From contig NZ_BSST01000001.1 of assembly GCF_030161395.1 (NCBI RefSeq), positions 3,286,001 through 3,350,000 on the forward strand: DNA of 64,000 nucleotides, given 5' to 3'. The notes beneath the pieces are model-generated. The model was given only the letters and a program-made list of their open reading frames with translations, was not told where the DNA came from and made no database searches. A program made the translations under genes and the position numbers. Source of the stretch: Thalassotalea insulae. Its GTDB lineage: Bacteria > Pseudomonadota > Gammaproteobacteria > Enterobacterales > Alteromonadaceae. Below are positions 34,393-43,908 of the stretch, in pieces. Numbering within the stretch: position 1 is the first letter of the stretch; the number at the start of each line of letters is the position of its first letter.

Positions 34393-36891
34393 CTAAACCT
34401 TAACCACTTTAACTGCACATTTTTTATAGTCAGTTTCTTTTGATAACGGATCTGTTGCATCTAAGGTCAACTTGTTAACTAATCGGCTGGCATCAAACCA
34501 AGGCATAAATACTAGGCCTTTTGGTGGTTTATTTCTGCCACGTGTTTCTACCCGGGTTTGTAGTTCTCCGCGGCGTGAAACCAGTTTAACCAGATCGCCA
34601 CGGCGCATGTCACGCTCTTTGGCGTCATCTGGATGCATATAAACCAGGGCATCAGGCATTGCTTTGTAGAGTTCTGGTACCCTTTGTGTCATAGAGCCTG
34701 AATGCCAGTGCTCTAACACCCGACCAGTTGATAACCACAGATCATATTTGTTATCCGGACTTTCTGCCGGTGGCTCATATGGCAGGGCGAAAATAATGGC
34801 GCGACCATCTTTTTTGCCGTAAAACTGAAAGTCTTTGCCTTTTTCGACATAAGGATCTGAACCTTCTTTAAAGCGCCATAAAGTTTCTTTACCTTCAACT
34901 ACAGGCCAGCGTAAGCCACGTTCTTGATGATAGCGATCATAATCAGCCAGGTCATGGCCATGACCGCGACCAAAGCTGGCGTACTCTTCAAACAGGCCTT
35001 TTTGGATATAAAAACCAAAATGACGTGCTTCATCATTAAGTCTGTCTGTCGGTACTAGGTTGATAGAATATTTATCTACCTGCCCATTTTTATATAACAC
35101 TTGATAAAGTGTTTTCCCTTTATAGCCAGGATTTTTATCTAACAATTCTTGCGGCCATACCTCTTCAATGCGAAAACGTTTTGAAAACTCAACCAGTTGC
35201 CATAAATCTGATTTTGCACCTGTGGGCGCTTCCACCATTTGATACCAGGCTTGAGTGCGGCGTTCAGCATTACCATAGGCGCCTTCTTTTTCTACCCACA
35301 TTGCGGTTGGCAGGATCAGATCTGATGCTTGCGCGGTGACTGTTGGATAAGGGTCAGAGCAAACAATAAAGTTTTTCGGATTACGGTAACCTGGATAAGC
35401 TTCTTCATTGATATTCGCTGCGGCCTGCATATTGTTATTACATTGCACCCAATAAAAGTTTAATTCACCATCTTTTAATTTACGGTTTTGTAAGACCGCG
35501 TGGAAGCCAGGCTTTGGTGGAATAGTGCCGCGTGGGATTTTCCATAACTGCTCAGCTAAATCCCGGTGTTTTTTATTTTTTACTACCATATCTGCCGGTA
35601 AACGATGGGCAAATGTGCCGACTTCTCGTGCCGTACCACAAGCAGATGGTTGGCCGGTTAATGAAAATGGGCTATTACCCGGAGTTGAAATTTTACCGGT
35701 TAATAAGTGAATGTTATACACCAGATTATTGGCCCAGACGCCACGAGTATGCTGATTAAAACCCATAGTCCAAAATGAACAGACTTTTATTTTTGGGTCC
35801 GCGTATAATTCTGCTAATGCGTTGAGATTGTCAACCGGCACTCCTGATAGTTTAGATGTGTATTCCGCGGTATAGCTGCTGACAAATTTTGCATACTCTT
35901 TAAATGAAATTGGTGAAGAGCCGCCTCGGGTTTTACCGTTATTTTTTGCTCTTTGCTCCAGTGGGTGCTCCGGACGTAAACCATAGCCAATATCCGTATT
36001 ACCTAGTCTGAAGTTAGTGTGTTTATTGACGAAGTCCTTATTAACTCGGTCAGTTTGAATAATGTAGTTGGCAATAAAGTTTAAAATCGCTAAATCGGTT
36101 TGTGGGGTAAAGATCATGCTGTTGTCAGCAAGATCACAGCTGCGATGCGTAAAGGTTGATAAGACCGCTACTTTGACATGGGGTGCACTTAAACGGCGAT
36201 CGGTAATGCGAGTCCATAAGATCGGATGCATTTCCGCCATGTTAGAGCCCCAAAGCACCATGGCATCGGTTGCTTCAATATCATCGTAACAGCCCATAGG
36301 TTCATCGATACCGAAAGTGCGCATAAAACCACCTACGGCTGATGCCATACAATGACGGGCATTGGGGTCGATATTATTCGATCTAAAACCTGCTTTCATT
36401 AGTTTTGATGCGGCATAACCTTCCATGACGGTCCATTGACCTGAGCCAAACATACCGATAGCGGTCGGGCCTTTTTCTTTTAAGGTCTCTTTCGCTTTCT
36501 TTGCCATAATATCGAAAGCAGCATCCCAGGAAATAGGGGTAAAATCGCCATTTTTATCATATTGGCCGTCTTTCATTCTTAACAGCGGCGTGGTCAGTCG
36601 ATCTTTGCCGTACATTATTTTCGACAGAAAATAGCCTTTAATACAGTTAAGCCCTTTGTTGACTGGTGATTTAATATCACCGTGAGTGGCAACTACTTTT
36701 CCGTCCATAACACCGACATTAACACTACAGCCGGTACCGCAGAAGCGACAGGGGGCTTTATCCCATTTTAGCTTAGTGATATCACTGCTGGTGATCAGGT
36801 TAGAGGCGGTTGCAGGAACCGATACTCCTGCTACTGCCGCTGCGGCTGCGACGGCATTTGCTTTGATAAATTCTCGGCGATTAATAGTCAT
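34393..36891 (-). CDS. napA: Periplasmic nitrate reductase catalytic subunit NapA
   Basis: NapA reduces nitrate to nitrite at a Mo-bis-MGD centre. The 832-residue product has a twin-arginine signal (NRREFIKAN), a [4Fe-4S] site with Cys48, Cys51, Cys55 and Cys83, and the probable Mo ligand Cys181 in ARHCMASAVGG, then the molybdopterin domains to the C-terminal LDATDPLSKETDYKKCAVKV. It is exported by Tat after NapD binding. The start overlaps the end of napD by four bases. Length is standard. Confidence 0.98.
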   Translation of the reverse strand: MTINRREFIKANAVAAAAAVAGVSVPATASNLITSSDITKLKWDKAPCRFCGTGCSVNVGVMDGKVVATHGDIKSPVNKGLNCIKGYFLSKIMYGKDRLTTPLLRMKDGQYDKNGDFTPISWDAAFDIMAKKAKETLKEKGPTAIGMFGSGQWTVMEGYAASKLMKAGFRSNNIDPNARHCMASAVGGFMRTFGIDEPMGCYDDIEATDAMVLWGSNMAEMHPILWTRITDRRLSAPHVKVAVLSTFTHRSCDLADNSMIFTPQTDLAILNFIANYIIQTDRVNKDFVNKHTNFRLGNTDIGYGLRPEHPLEQRAKNNGKTRGGSSPISFKEYAKFVSSYTAEYTSKLSGVPVDNLNALAELYADPKIKVCSFWTMGFNQHTRGVWANNLVYNIHLLTGKISTPGNSPFSLTGQPSACGTAREVGTFAHRLPADMVVKNKKHRDLAEQLWKIPRGTIPPKPGFHAVLQNRKLKDGELNFYWVQCNNNMQAAANINEEAYPGYRNPKNFIVCSDPYPTVTAQASDLILPTAMWVEKEGAYGNAERRTQAWYQMVEAPTGAKSDLWQLVEFSKRFRIEEVWPQELLDKNPGYKGKTLYQVLYKNGQVDKYSINLVPTDRLNDEARHFGFYIQKGLFEEYASFGRGHGHDLADYDRYHQERGLRWPVVEGKETLWRFKEGSDPYVEKGKDFQFYGKKDGRAIIFALPYEPPAESPDNKYDLWLSTGRVLEHWHSGSMTQRVPELYKAMPDALVYMHPDDAKERDMRRGDLVKLVSRRGELQTRVETRGRNKPPKGLVFMPWFDASRLVNKLTLDATDPLSKETDYKKCAVKVVKV

Positions 36892-37190
36892 ATGTTCACC
36901 TCTTTGCTTTCTGCTGATTGTTCTTCTGTTAAAAATTGATGGTATACCGGTGACAAGCTGAATAACCCGATATGGTGTTTTAATTGATCGATTAACATTG
37001 CGATTTTTTTCTGGCTCGGTGCCTCGATAGTGAATACGATTTTTCCTTCATCGCTGATGGCATGTATTTCTGCACCTTCGCTGTTTTTAATATCTGCTGT
37101 TAGCTGCTTGATATACTGAGGTTGCGCGTGAGCAACAAAGCTGGCGACATGATATTCGTTAGCAGTTTCTGCATAGCGTTGTTCAGGCAT
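36888..37190 (-). CDS. napD: NapA chaperone NapD
   Basis: NapD binds the twin-arginine signal of NapA and prevents export before cofactor loading. The 100-residue product has the small ferredoxin-like NapD fold (YHVASFVAHAQPQYIKQLTA, then GKIVFTIEAPSQKKIAMLID and SLSPVYHQFL near the end). It overlaps napF by eight bases and napA by four, showing tight coupling. Confidence 0.93.
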   Translation of the reverse strand: MPEQRYAETANEYHVASFVAHAQPQYIKQLTADIKNSEGAEIHAISDEGKIVFTIEAPSQKKIAMLIDQLKHHIGLFSLSPVYHQFLTEEQSAESKEVNI

Positions 37191-37716
37191 AATTGACCTC
37201 TACTGTTTTTGGTGTAAGTTCAATAGCTTGTTGTGGGCAGGTACTGATACAGGCACCACATTGATTACAGGCGGATAAGTCCACTTCAGGAGCTGGGACA
37301 CTGCGACGACTAAAATCAAAGGTGATGGCGTTAGTGTCACAAACATCCTGACAGCTTTGACAAAGAATGTTATTTTGCGCAAGGCATTGATTATCTATGG
37401 TAAGTTTTGCCAGCCAAGGAGACTGTTTGCCGTTATCTTGTTGCTGTTTGTCAATAAATAAGGGCTGCTGACAACTTACTTGACACTGACCACAGAAGGT
37501 ACATTCATCCAGATTAAAATCTACGGTTGGAAAACCTGCTTCGTCTTTGATTAAGATTTTAGTTTCACAGGCTGCTAGGCAGTCACCACATTGGGTGCAA
37601 TGTTCGGTAAAGTGTTGTTCGCTTTTGATCCAGGGTAAACGAAGTTTAGGCGCTGGCGGAGCCAGTTTACCTCTAAAGAGTCTGCGTCTACTAGGGTTTT
37701 CGAGCTGTTGGCTCAT
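37183..37716 (-). CDS. napF: Ferredoxin-type protein NapF
   Basis: NapF is a cytoplasmic iron-sulfur protein needed for NapA maturation. The 177-residue product has the N-terminal Arg/Pro-rich start SRRRLFRGK and iron-sulfur clusters CTQCGDCLAACE, CTFCGQCQVSCQ and CNQCGACISTCP, plus an extra Cys group CQSCQDVC. It follows napE by 32 bases. Confidence 0.95.
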   Translation of the reverse strand: MSQQLENPSRRRLFRGKLAPPAPKLRLPWIKSEQHFTEHCTQCGDCLAACETKILIKDEAGFPTVDFNLDECTFCGQCQVSCQQPLFIDKQQQDNGKQSPWLAKLTIDNQCLAQNNILCQSCQDVCDTNAITFDFSRRSVPAPEVDLSACNQCGACISTCPQQAIELTPKTVEVNYA

Positions 37717-37748
37717 CTTTAATCCTTTTCAGTTTTAGTCCTTTGCTT

Positions 37749-37910
37749 TTAAGATGTTGGTGGGCCGAAAAGCATTTGGCTTATCCAAACTGCAAAGCCA
37801 AAACCACCGACAATAATGATTGATAGGATTGGTGCTAGAAACACCGCAAGAAAGATAAAAGTATTTTTTTCATACTTTTTCACTTGCTCAGGATTATTAT
37901 TGTCACTCAT
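37749..37910 (-). CDS. napE: Periplasmic nitrate reductase NapE
   Basis: The 53-residue product is the first gene of the operon: a short polar N terminus (KKYEKNTFIFLAVF) and one transmembrane helix, ending FGFAVWISQMLFGPP, which matches the NapE pattern. Its biochemical role is unknown. ATG 37910 has AAGGA upstream; the frame is open to 38009 but the longer form lacks a signal. Confidence 0.88.
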   Translation of the reverse strand: MSDNNNPEQVKKYEKNTFIFLAVFLAPILSIIIVGGFGFAVWISQMLFGPPTS

Positions 37911-37968
37911 TAGTATATCCTTATTGATTACTAGGGTTATTATTGTGACCTGATAGAAAAAAGGGATA

Positions 37969-37982
37969 TTGATTGAAATCAA
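37969..37982 (-). promoter_or_regulatory. FNR box upstream of napE
   Basis: TTGATTGAAATCAA matches the FNR consensus TTGAT-N4-ATCAA exactly. Its centre is about 65 bases before napE, so a class II promoter with a start near 37934 is possible; a CACAATAAT stretch on the minus strand could be the -10. Anaerobic induction of nap by FNR is known in related bacteria. Confidence 0.85.
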
Positions 37983-38113
37983 TTTTTTATAAATCAAGTA
38001 AATAAACAAACCTTTATGCTGATAAATACGCTTTTCAATTTTGCTAAGTTTAGTTTAGATTTTTAAGTTTGCTTGTTAAACTGAGCAAAATGTTTTTCTA
38101 AAATTGAGTAATT

Positions 38114-40243
38114 TTGCATCCTTTACCTTTTCAGCGCTGGCTTGATACGTTACGTCAAAGATTAGTGATACAACAACATCGTTGTCTGGTCGTGTTACAT
38201 GGTGAGCTTTGTTGGTCAAATCAAATGATAAAACCGCTGTTGACCAGTTCTGAGCAACAACAGGGGCGTTTATCAAATCGGGCGATAGCTTATGGCAAGC
38301 AATTTACTGCAGAACCTGCGTTAGTGATAGCAAATTATCGTCATCATCTTGGCAGTGAAAATGATCTGGTATTTTTTGCCGATGCCGACTTTCATCCTGA
38401 TGCGTTTGCTGCATTAAGTGGTACAATTAAAGCAGGTGGTGTGATGTTGTGGTTATGTCCGCCGGTGCTCATTAAAGAGCAAAATAACTTGTTTATTCAG
38501 CGTATTTGGCAACAAGTGACAGCTGATGACAATACGTTAGTGATAAATGAACAGGATGAGTGTTTACCTGATTTAGCGCTGTTATTTAATGGTGTAGCTG
38601 AATTAAGCGAACCTAATTACCATCACCATGATTGTACTACACCAGCGCAATTTAGCGCCGTTCAGGCGATAGAAAAAGTTGCTACTGGTCATCGAAACCG
38701 TCCGTTGGTATTAACGGCTGACCGTGGACGTGGTAAGTCTTCCGCATTGGCGATAGCAGTTGCGAATTTACTGCAAAGTACGAAAGAACATAGCGGCTTA
38801 ACGGTTTTAGTGACGGCACCGCACAGTGATGCAGTTAAGGTATTTTTTGCCCAGTTACAACATTCTTGCCCACTAGGGACACTTGCAGGCAGCAGTTTTT
38901 GTTTTCATCAGCATCAAGTGCAGTTTATTGCCGTCGATAATCTAGTGCACCAGCTACCAAGTGCTCACTTATTATTAGTCGATGAGGCAGCGGGTATTCC
39001 TGTTTATTTATTGGCTCAGTTTGTCGAGAACTATCATCGTATTGTCTTTTGTTCAACCGTACATGGTTATGAAGGGGCAGGCCGGGGCTTTAGCGTTAAG
39101 TTTAAGCAATTGCTGGCACAAAAAGCGCCTGAGTTTAAACAATTGCACCTCCATCAGCCAATTCGTTGGCAACAAAATGATCCGTTAGAACAGTTAATAT
39201 TTAACAGCTTTTTATTGGCGGGATACCAGAATGACGGGAATAACCAAGATGAAAGTTTAGCTCAAGTCAATTTAACGAGCCGGATGTTATCTCAACAGCA
39301 ATTGTTTAACGATGAAGCCTTGTTACAGCAAGTTTTTAATGTTTTGGTCAGAGCCCATTATCAGACAACTCCCAGTGATTTAAAGCTACTGCTTAATAAT
39401 AATTCTTTGAGAATATTTGCTACTTTTGCTGGTAGTCAGTGCATTGCTGTTGCCTTAGCTATGGTCGAAGGTGTGGTTGAGCATGCGGAAATTAAGCAAG
39501 TTGCGCAATCACAAAAGCGGCTGAAAAATCACTTTCTACCTCAATCATTATATTTACATGCTAATTGTCAACAGGCATTTGAATACTCATACCTGAGAGT
39601 AATGCGTATTGCTGTAGTTGAGCAATTTCAGCAGCAGGGGATTGGGCTGGGTTTATTAACGCAAGTGCAACAGTATGCGCAGCAACAAGATATTGCCATA
39701 TTAGGGACTAGTTTTGGTGCGAATCATTCATTATTGCAATTTTGGCATAAGGCAAATTATCAAGTAGTGCGCATAGGGTTTAGTCGTGATAAAGCTAGTG
39801 GTGAGCACTCTGCCTTGTTATTACAGCCGTTAAATTCAGCAGCAAGGGGGTTATTTGAGCCGTTACAGCAAGAGTTTTACCGACAATTTTCTTTTTTGTT
39901 AAATGATCAGTTTCAGTGGTTACCGTATCAATTGGTGTATCAGTTATTAAAGCAGTGCCCAGAAACGTTGGCACCACAGTTAACAACTTATGATCAACAA
40001 GTTATCGCTAATTTTATTGAGCAACGCAGTCTTTATGATAATTGTGCCTATAGCTTACATTTGGGGTTACTTGCCAGATTGAATCAGAGTCGTGACAAGA
40101 TCGCGCCCCAGGTGCTGGATTTACTCGTGAGCCGAATTTTACAAAAGCAGCGGGTGACAGATATCTGTCAACGGCTTGGCTTTACGGGTAAAAAGCAGTT
40201 TAATCAGGCATTAATAAGCGGGGTTAAACAGTTAATGGGTTAG
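38114..40243 (+). CDS. tmcA: tRNA(Met) cytidine acetyltransferase TmcA
   Basis: TmcA acetylates C34 of elongator tRNA-Met using acetyl-CoA and ATP. The 709-residue product has an N-terminal DUF1726-like domain, an ATPase domain with Walker A TADRGRGKSS (about residues 201-210) and Walker B-like LLVDEAAGIP, then a GNAT domain with YLRVMRIAVVEQFQQQGIGL and a C-terminal tRNA-binding tail. The start is TTG 38114; no better codon is visible. It is divergent from the nap operon and has no co-transcribed neighbour. Confidence 0.95.
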   Translation: MHPLPFQRWLDTLRQRLVIQQHRCLVVLHGELCWSNQMIKPLLTSSEQQQGRLSNRAIAYGKQFTAEPALVIANYRHHLGSENDLVFFADADFHPDAFAALSGTIKAGGVMLWLCPPVLIKEQNNLFIQRIWQQVTADDNTLVINEQDECLPDLALLFNGVAELSEPNYHHHDCTTPAQFSAVQAIEKVATGHRNRPLVLTADRGRGKSSALAIAVANLLQSTKEHSGLTVLVTAPHSDAVKVFFAQLQHSCPLGTLAGSSFCFHQHQVQFIAVDNLVHQLPSAHLLLVDEAAGIPVYLLAQFVENYHRIVFCSTVHGYEGAGRGFSVKFKQLLAQKAPEFKQLHLHQPIRWQQNDPLEQLIFNSFLLAGYQNDGNNQDESLAQVNLTSRMLSQQQLFNDEALLQQVFNVLVRAHYQTTPSDLKLLLNNNSLRIFATFAGSQCIAVALAMVEGVVEHAEIKQVAQSQKRLKNHFLPQSLYLHANCQQAFEYSYLRVMRIAVVEQFQQQGIGLGLLTQVQQYAQQQDIAILGTSFGANHSLLQFWHKANYQVVRIGFSRDKASGEHSALLLQPLNSAARGLFEPLQQEFYRQFSFLLNDQFQWLPYQLVYQLLKQCPETLAPQLTTYDQQVIANFIEQRSLYDNCAYSLHLGLLARLNQSRDKIAPQVLDLLVSRILQKQRVTDICQRLGFTGKKQFNQALISGVKQLMG

Positions 40244-40305
40244 GGCAGGTTGATCTTTAGTGTATGGTGTTGAGTAAAATTGTATACAGCAGAGATCAAA
40301 AGCTA

Positions 40306-40527
40306 CTACTTGCTTTGCCAGCGCCAATATTTTTTCATGCTTATATATTGGCATTTTAGTAATGGTGTCGCGCTTAATTCATCTTGAGCCAAAATGCGAC
40401 TGATGTAGTAATCAATTACCTTTGCCAGCGCTTTACTAGGGTGCTGGCAGTAGGTGCTAATTAATATTTCTAACCAGTTCTCTAAAATACTAAGTGGTGC
40501 CAGTTGTGCTGTTCCTAAGCTCATCAT
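40306..40527 (-). CDS. Hypothetical small protein (coupled pair, second gene)
   Basis: A 73-residue, mostly helical protein with two Cys and a basic, aromatic C terminus (MKKYWRWQSK). I recognise no family. ATG 40527 overlaps the stop of the preceding gene (TAATG), and GAGGG lies upstream, so it is translated with it. A Fur box 5' of the pair suggests iron-linked expression. The frame ends between this gene and the convergent tmcA. Confidence 0.6.
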   Translation of the reverse strand: MMSLGTAQLAPLSILENWLEILISTYCQHPSKALAKVIDYYISRILAQDELSATPLLKCQYISMKKYWRWQSK

Positions 40528-40712
40528 TATCCCTCTATTTTAACACTATTATTGAGTAAGGTTTGCCAAATTGTATGCTTGGCAATACCGTTTAAGCAGC
40601 GGCATTGATCACTTGTTAAAAGACCTTGTGTGATCAGTTGTGCCAGCAGTTTTTGTGGTATACCAACCTGCGCTAAGTCTGCGTGTAGATCGTTACGGGT
40701 ATATGCATCCAT
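40527..40712 (-). CDS. Hypothetical small protein (coupled pair, first gene)
   Basis: A 61-residue protein of helical character (LHADLAQVGIPQKLLAQLIT, then LLTSDQCRCLNG), with two Cys in CRC. No family is recognised. AGAGG lies nine bases before ATG 40712. It lies about 73 bases from the Fur box and on the other side of that box is an ABC exporter, so an iron role for the pair is plausible but inferred. Confidence 0.6.
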   Translation of the reverse strand: MDAYTRNDLHADLAQVGIPQKLLAQLITQGLLTSDQCRCLNGIAKHTIWQTLLNNSVKIEG

Positions 40713-40784
40713 GTGATTGACCTCTAAATTTTGCTTGTGAGTTATTGCTGATTAAGATCAATATAGAAAAAAATGCATGTATTT

Positions 40785-40803
40785 GCAAATGAAAATCATT
40801 ATC
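40785..40803. promoter_or_regulatory. Fur box between divergent genes
   Basis: GCAAATGAAAATCATTATC matches the 19-base Fur consensus at 16 positions and is followed by a further CATTTG, so an overlapping second site is likely. It lies between the small-protein pair (minus strand) and the ABC exporter genes (plus strand), and could repress both when iron is sufficient. Confidence 0.82.
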
Positions 40804-40921
40804 ATTTGGTTGTTTTGTCTTCGTCGGTAAAATTTAACGATTTTTTTGTCGGGCTAGTGGGTGTAAAACACTCATCAATGACGTACTATTTTGTTGAGAA
40901 ATAAGGATAAAGGATAACACT

Positions 40922-41806
40922 TTGCACAGTTCAGTTATTGATGTAGAAAACTTAACTAAGATTTATCAAGATGTTAGAGCGGTTGACGGCATTAATTTTT
41001 CTATTAAGCAGGGCCAATGTTTTGGCTTGTTAGGGCCTAATGGCGCCGGTAAAACCACCACTATAGAAATTATGGAAGGCATTATTCTGCCAACGTCTGG
41101 TCAGGTTAACTATTATGGCAAGCCAGCGCAGGCGGATATTGCCCAACAGATCGGCATCCAGTTCCAGCATACGGCATTACAAGATTTTTTAACGGTGAAA
41201 GAGACCTTAGATTTATTTACGTCTTTTTACAGTAAAACATTGCCACATCAAACGCTGATTGAATTATGCGATCTTGGTGATTTTCTTGATCGGGATAATC
41301 GTTTGCTCTCTGGTGGCCAGCGACAGCGTTTATTATTGGCATTAGCACTGATTAACGATCCTGATATCGTCTTTCTGGATGAACCGACAACCGGGCTTGA
41401 TCCACAGGCCAGACGAAATTTTTGGCAGCTCATTGAAAACATTAAGGCTAATAATAAAACCATTATTTTAACCACGCATTATATGGATGAAGCGGAGCAA
41501 TTGTGTGATGAAGTGGTGATCATGGACAGAGGTAAAATTATTGAAAGCGGCCAACCACATCAACTACTGAATAAACATTTTACCGATGTCTTTATTTATT
41601 TACCGTTAGCGCAATTACCAGTGGCGTTAATTGAACAGCATAAGTGGCGTATCCTTGGTGAACGGGTGGAAATAGCGACTCAGCATGTCGAAGCAACCCT
41701 CTCTTTATTAATTGCTGAGCAGGTATCGCTAGAAGGTTTGCATGTAAAGTCGGCTAATTTAGATGATTTGTTTTTAAAGTTGACCGGGCATTCATTGAGA
41801 GAATAA
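40922..41806 (+). CDS. ABC transporter ATP-binding protein (exporter type)
   Basis: The 294-residue ATPase has Walker A GPNGAGKTTT, the signature LLSGGQRQRL, and Walker B IVFLDEPTTGLDPQ, in the order of the ABC-2 drug/polysaccharide exporter type. The start is TTG 40922, with AAGGATAAC upstream. The stop is one base before the permease start. Iron control is suggested by the Fur box about 119 bases upstream; the cargo is unknown. Confidence 0.93.
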   Translation: MHSSVIDVENLTKIYQDVRAVDGINFSIKQGQCFGLLGPNGAGKTTTIEIMEGIILPTSGQVNYYGKPAQADIAQQIGIQFQHTALQDFLTVKETLDLFTSFYSKTLPHQTLIELCDLGDFLDRDNRLLSGGQRQRLLLALALINDPDIVFLDEPTTGLDPQARRNFWQLIENIKANNKTIILTTHYMDEAEQLCDEVVIMDRGKIIESGQPHQLLNKHFTDVFIYLPLAQLPVALIEQHKWRILGERVEIATQHVEATLSLLIAEQVSLEGLHVKSANLDDLFLKLTGHSLRE

Positions 41807-41807
41807 T

Positions 41808-42812
41808 ATGAATTTGAAACGATTTTTAGCGGTAGTAAAAGCACGTAATATAGAATTTTTCAGGGATAAATCATCACTTGGTTGGAGTCTGGCATTTCCA
41901 GTACTGATTATTATTGCAATGTCTTTTATTTTTTCCGGCAATGGTAAGTCAGCCTATAAAGTGGGAGTGATGCAGTTAATAGAAATTAGCTCGCCATTTC
42001 TTGAAACGAAATATATTGATTTTGTTAGTTATCAGGATGTCGATAAAGCGAAGATCAAACTTTCGCAGCATAATATCGATATGTTGATTGATTTTTCCAC
42101 TCAGCATTATTGGGTCAATCGGGACTCGCCAAAGGGCTACTTTGTTGAAAAATTATTTTTAGCTCAGCACCCTGATTTCACTTCATTGAAAATTGAAGGG
42201 CAGAAAATTCGTTATGTCGACTGGGTTCTGCCGGGGGTACTTGGTATGAATATGATGTTCAGCTGCTTATTTGGCGTTGGCTATGTCATAGTTCGTTATC
42301 GAAAAAATGCAGTATTAAAGCGGCTAAAAGCCACACCATTATCGGCATTTGAATTTGTCAGCGCTCAGCTGTTTTCACGGATGTTTATCGTGATGTTTAC
42401 CAGCAGCTTGGTATATGTCGGCTGTAACTTCTTTTTTGATTTCTACATGTTGGGCAGTTACCTCGACTTATTTCTGGTAGGTGTGCTTGGCGCCTTTAGT
42501 CTGATTTCGCTTGGTTTATTAGTGGCGTGTAAAAGTAAGAGTGAGGAGCTTATCGGCGGCTTATTAAATTTAACGTCCTGGCCGATGATGATCTTATCTG
42601 GTGTCTGGTTTAGTTTAGAAGGAGCACCTGAGGGATTAAAAACATTTGCTGAATTTTTGCCGTTAACTCATTTAGTTGCTGGAGCCCGACAAGTGATCAC
42701 TGAAGGAGCAACATTGGCAGATATTAGTTACCACCTAGGCGTATTAGCGGTAATGTCGTTGTTATTTTTATCATTAGGGGCGTATTTCTTTAATTGGAAT
42801 GCAGAACGCTAG
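41808..42812 (+). CDS. ABC-2 type transporter permease
   Basis: The 334-residue permease has an N-terminal helix (about 25-45), a long extracytoplasmic segment, and a C-terminal block of about five helices with RLKATPLSAFEFVSAQLFSR, typical of ABC-2 permeases. It starts one base after the ATPase gene, so the two form one exporter. A strong hairpin follows. Confidence 0.92.
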   Translation: MNLKRFLAVVKARNIEFFRDKSSLGWSLAFPVLIIIAMSFIFSGNGKSAYKVGVMQLIEISSPFLETKYIDFVSYQDVDKAKIKLSQHNIDMLIDFSTQHYWVNRDSPKGYFVEKLFLAQHPDFTSLKIEGQKIRYVDWVLPGVLGMNMMFSCLFGVGYVIVRYRKNAVLKRLKATPLSAFEFVSAQLFSRMFIVMFTSSLVYVGCNFFFDFYMLGSYLDLFLVGVLGAFSLISLGLLVACKSKSEELIGGLLNLTSWPMMILSGVWFSLEGAPEGLKTFAEFLPLTHLVAGARQVITEGATLADISYHLGVLAVMSLLFLSLGAYFFNWNAER

Positions 42813-42864
42813 CGCACATTTTTTCGTGTTATTGCTAAGAGAATATTGAGCAAACAGGCATAAA

Positions 42865-42886
42865 AAAGGCAGCGAAAGCTGCCTTT
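42865..42886. terminator. Bidirectional terminator between permease and ilvE
   Basis: AAAGGCAGC and GCTGCCTTT form a 9-bp stem with a GAAA tetraloop. T or A runs on both sides suit termination of both convergent genes. Confidence 0.85.
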
Positions 42887-42903
42887 CTTATGGTAAATAA
42901 GTT

Positions 42904-43908
42904 TTATTTAGCGGTTACGTCGGTAAGCCAGCCGTGCTTATCTTCACTGTTACCCCATTGAATATCATTTAATGCTTTTCGCAACATCACGGTAGTGTTG
43001 CCTACTGCGCCACTGCCTACTTTGAATTCTTTGTCATTATGGATCAAAGTACCAACGGGTGTTAATACCGCAGCGGTACCTGACAAAGCTGCTTCACAGC
43101 CCGGTTTAGCAGCTCTTTCCATTAACTCTTCAACAGTTAATGCACGTTCTGAAACTTTTAAGCCCATATCTCGTGCTAAGGTCAGAATTGAATCTCGAGT
43201 TACACCATGTAAGAAGCTTTCATCAAGGTCTTTAGTAATGATCTCATCACCGTCAATTAAAAGAAAGTTAGCTGCACCCGTTTCTTGTACATCACCACCT
43301 GGACAGAACAGCACTTGATCGGCTTTATATTTAGCACGGGCATCCATAATTGGGCGTAGGGCGCTGGCATAATTACCGCCACTTTTGATCATGCCGTTAT
43401 GAGGCGCGCAGCGCATGCCTTTTTCATCGACCAACACGCGTAAACAAGTATCGCCACCAGCAAAGTAATCGCCAACAGGAGAAAGTAATATATATTGTAC
43501 TGATGTCATCGAAGGTACCGCGGCCTTACCTATAGCAGGCTCAGTACCAAAGTGGGTTGGACGAATATACATTGACCCAGGAGGCGCAGGTACTTCATCG
43601 GCAAAATGAGCAACACTTGATGTGATCATTTGCGCGGTAGCCTCTTGATCAATGGCTGGTAGATCCAGTAAACGAGCACTTTGAGCAAAGCGCGCTAAGT
43701 TTTTATCCATGCGGAAAATTTTAATCGAGCCATCTTGATGACGGAATGCTTTTAAGCCTTCAAAACAAGTGCTTGAATAATGTAAAACATGTGCTCCCGG
43801 ATGCAATTGTATGCTATTGCTTGAGACCATCTCATGCTCACTCCATGTAGAGCCATCAAACCAGGAAATTGCCATTTCAGGCATAAAAACGGTACCAAAT
43901 GCAGACAT
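42904..43908 (-). CDS. ilvE: Branched-chain amino acid aminotransferase
   Basis: IlvE makes leucine, isoleucine and valine from 2-oxo acids with glutamate. The 334-residue PLP protein (fold type IV) has the family motif MIKSGGNYASALRP, whose Lys should bind PLP, EVQETGAANFLL-type region (VQETGAANFLLID) and GVTRDSILTLARD. Length is typical of the larger class IIb form. A separate regulatory leader peptide was not found. Confidence 0.93.
   Translation of the reverse strand: MSAFGTVFMPEMAISWFDGSTWSEHEMVSSNSIQLHPGAHVLHYSSTCFEGLKAFRHQDGSIKIFRMDKNLARFAQSARLLDLPAIDQEATAQMITSSVAHFADEVPAPPGSMYIRPTHFGTEPAIGKAAVPSMTSVQYILLSPVGDYFAGGDTCLRVLVDEKGMRCAPHNGMIKSGGNYASALRPIMDARAKYKADQVLFCPGGDVQETGAANFLLIDGDEIITKDLDESFLHGVTRDSILTLARDMGLKVSERALTVEELMERAAKPGCEAALSGTAAVLTPVGTLIHNDKEFKVGSGAVGNTTVMLRKALNDIQWGNSEDKHGWLTDVTAK

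Noticed and set aside
40275..40290. TTGTATACA half-palindrome after tmcA
   Set aside because: It shares the core of the oad palindromes but only one side matches, and it is in a 3' region.
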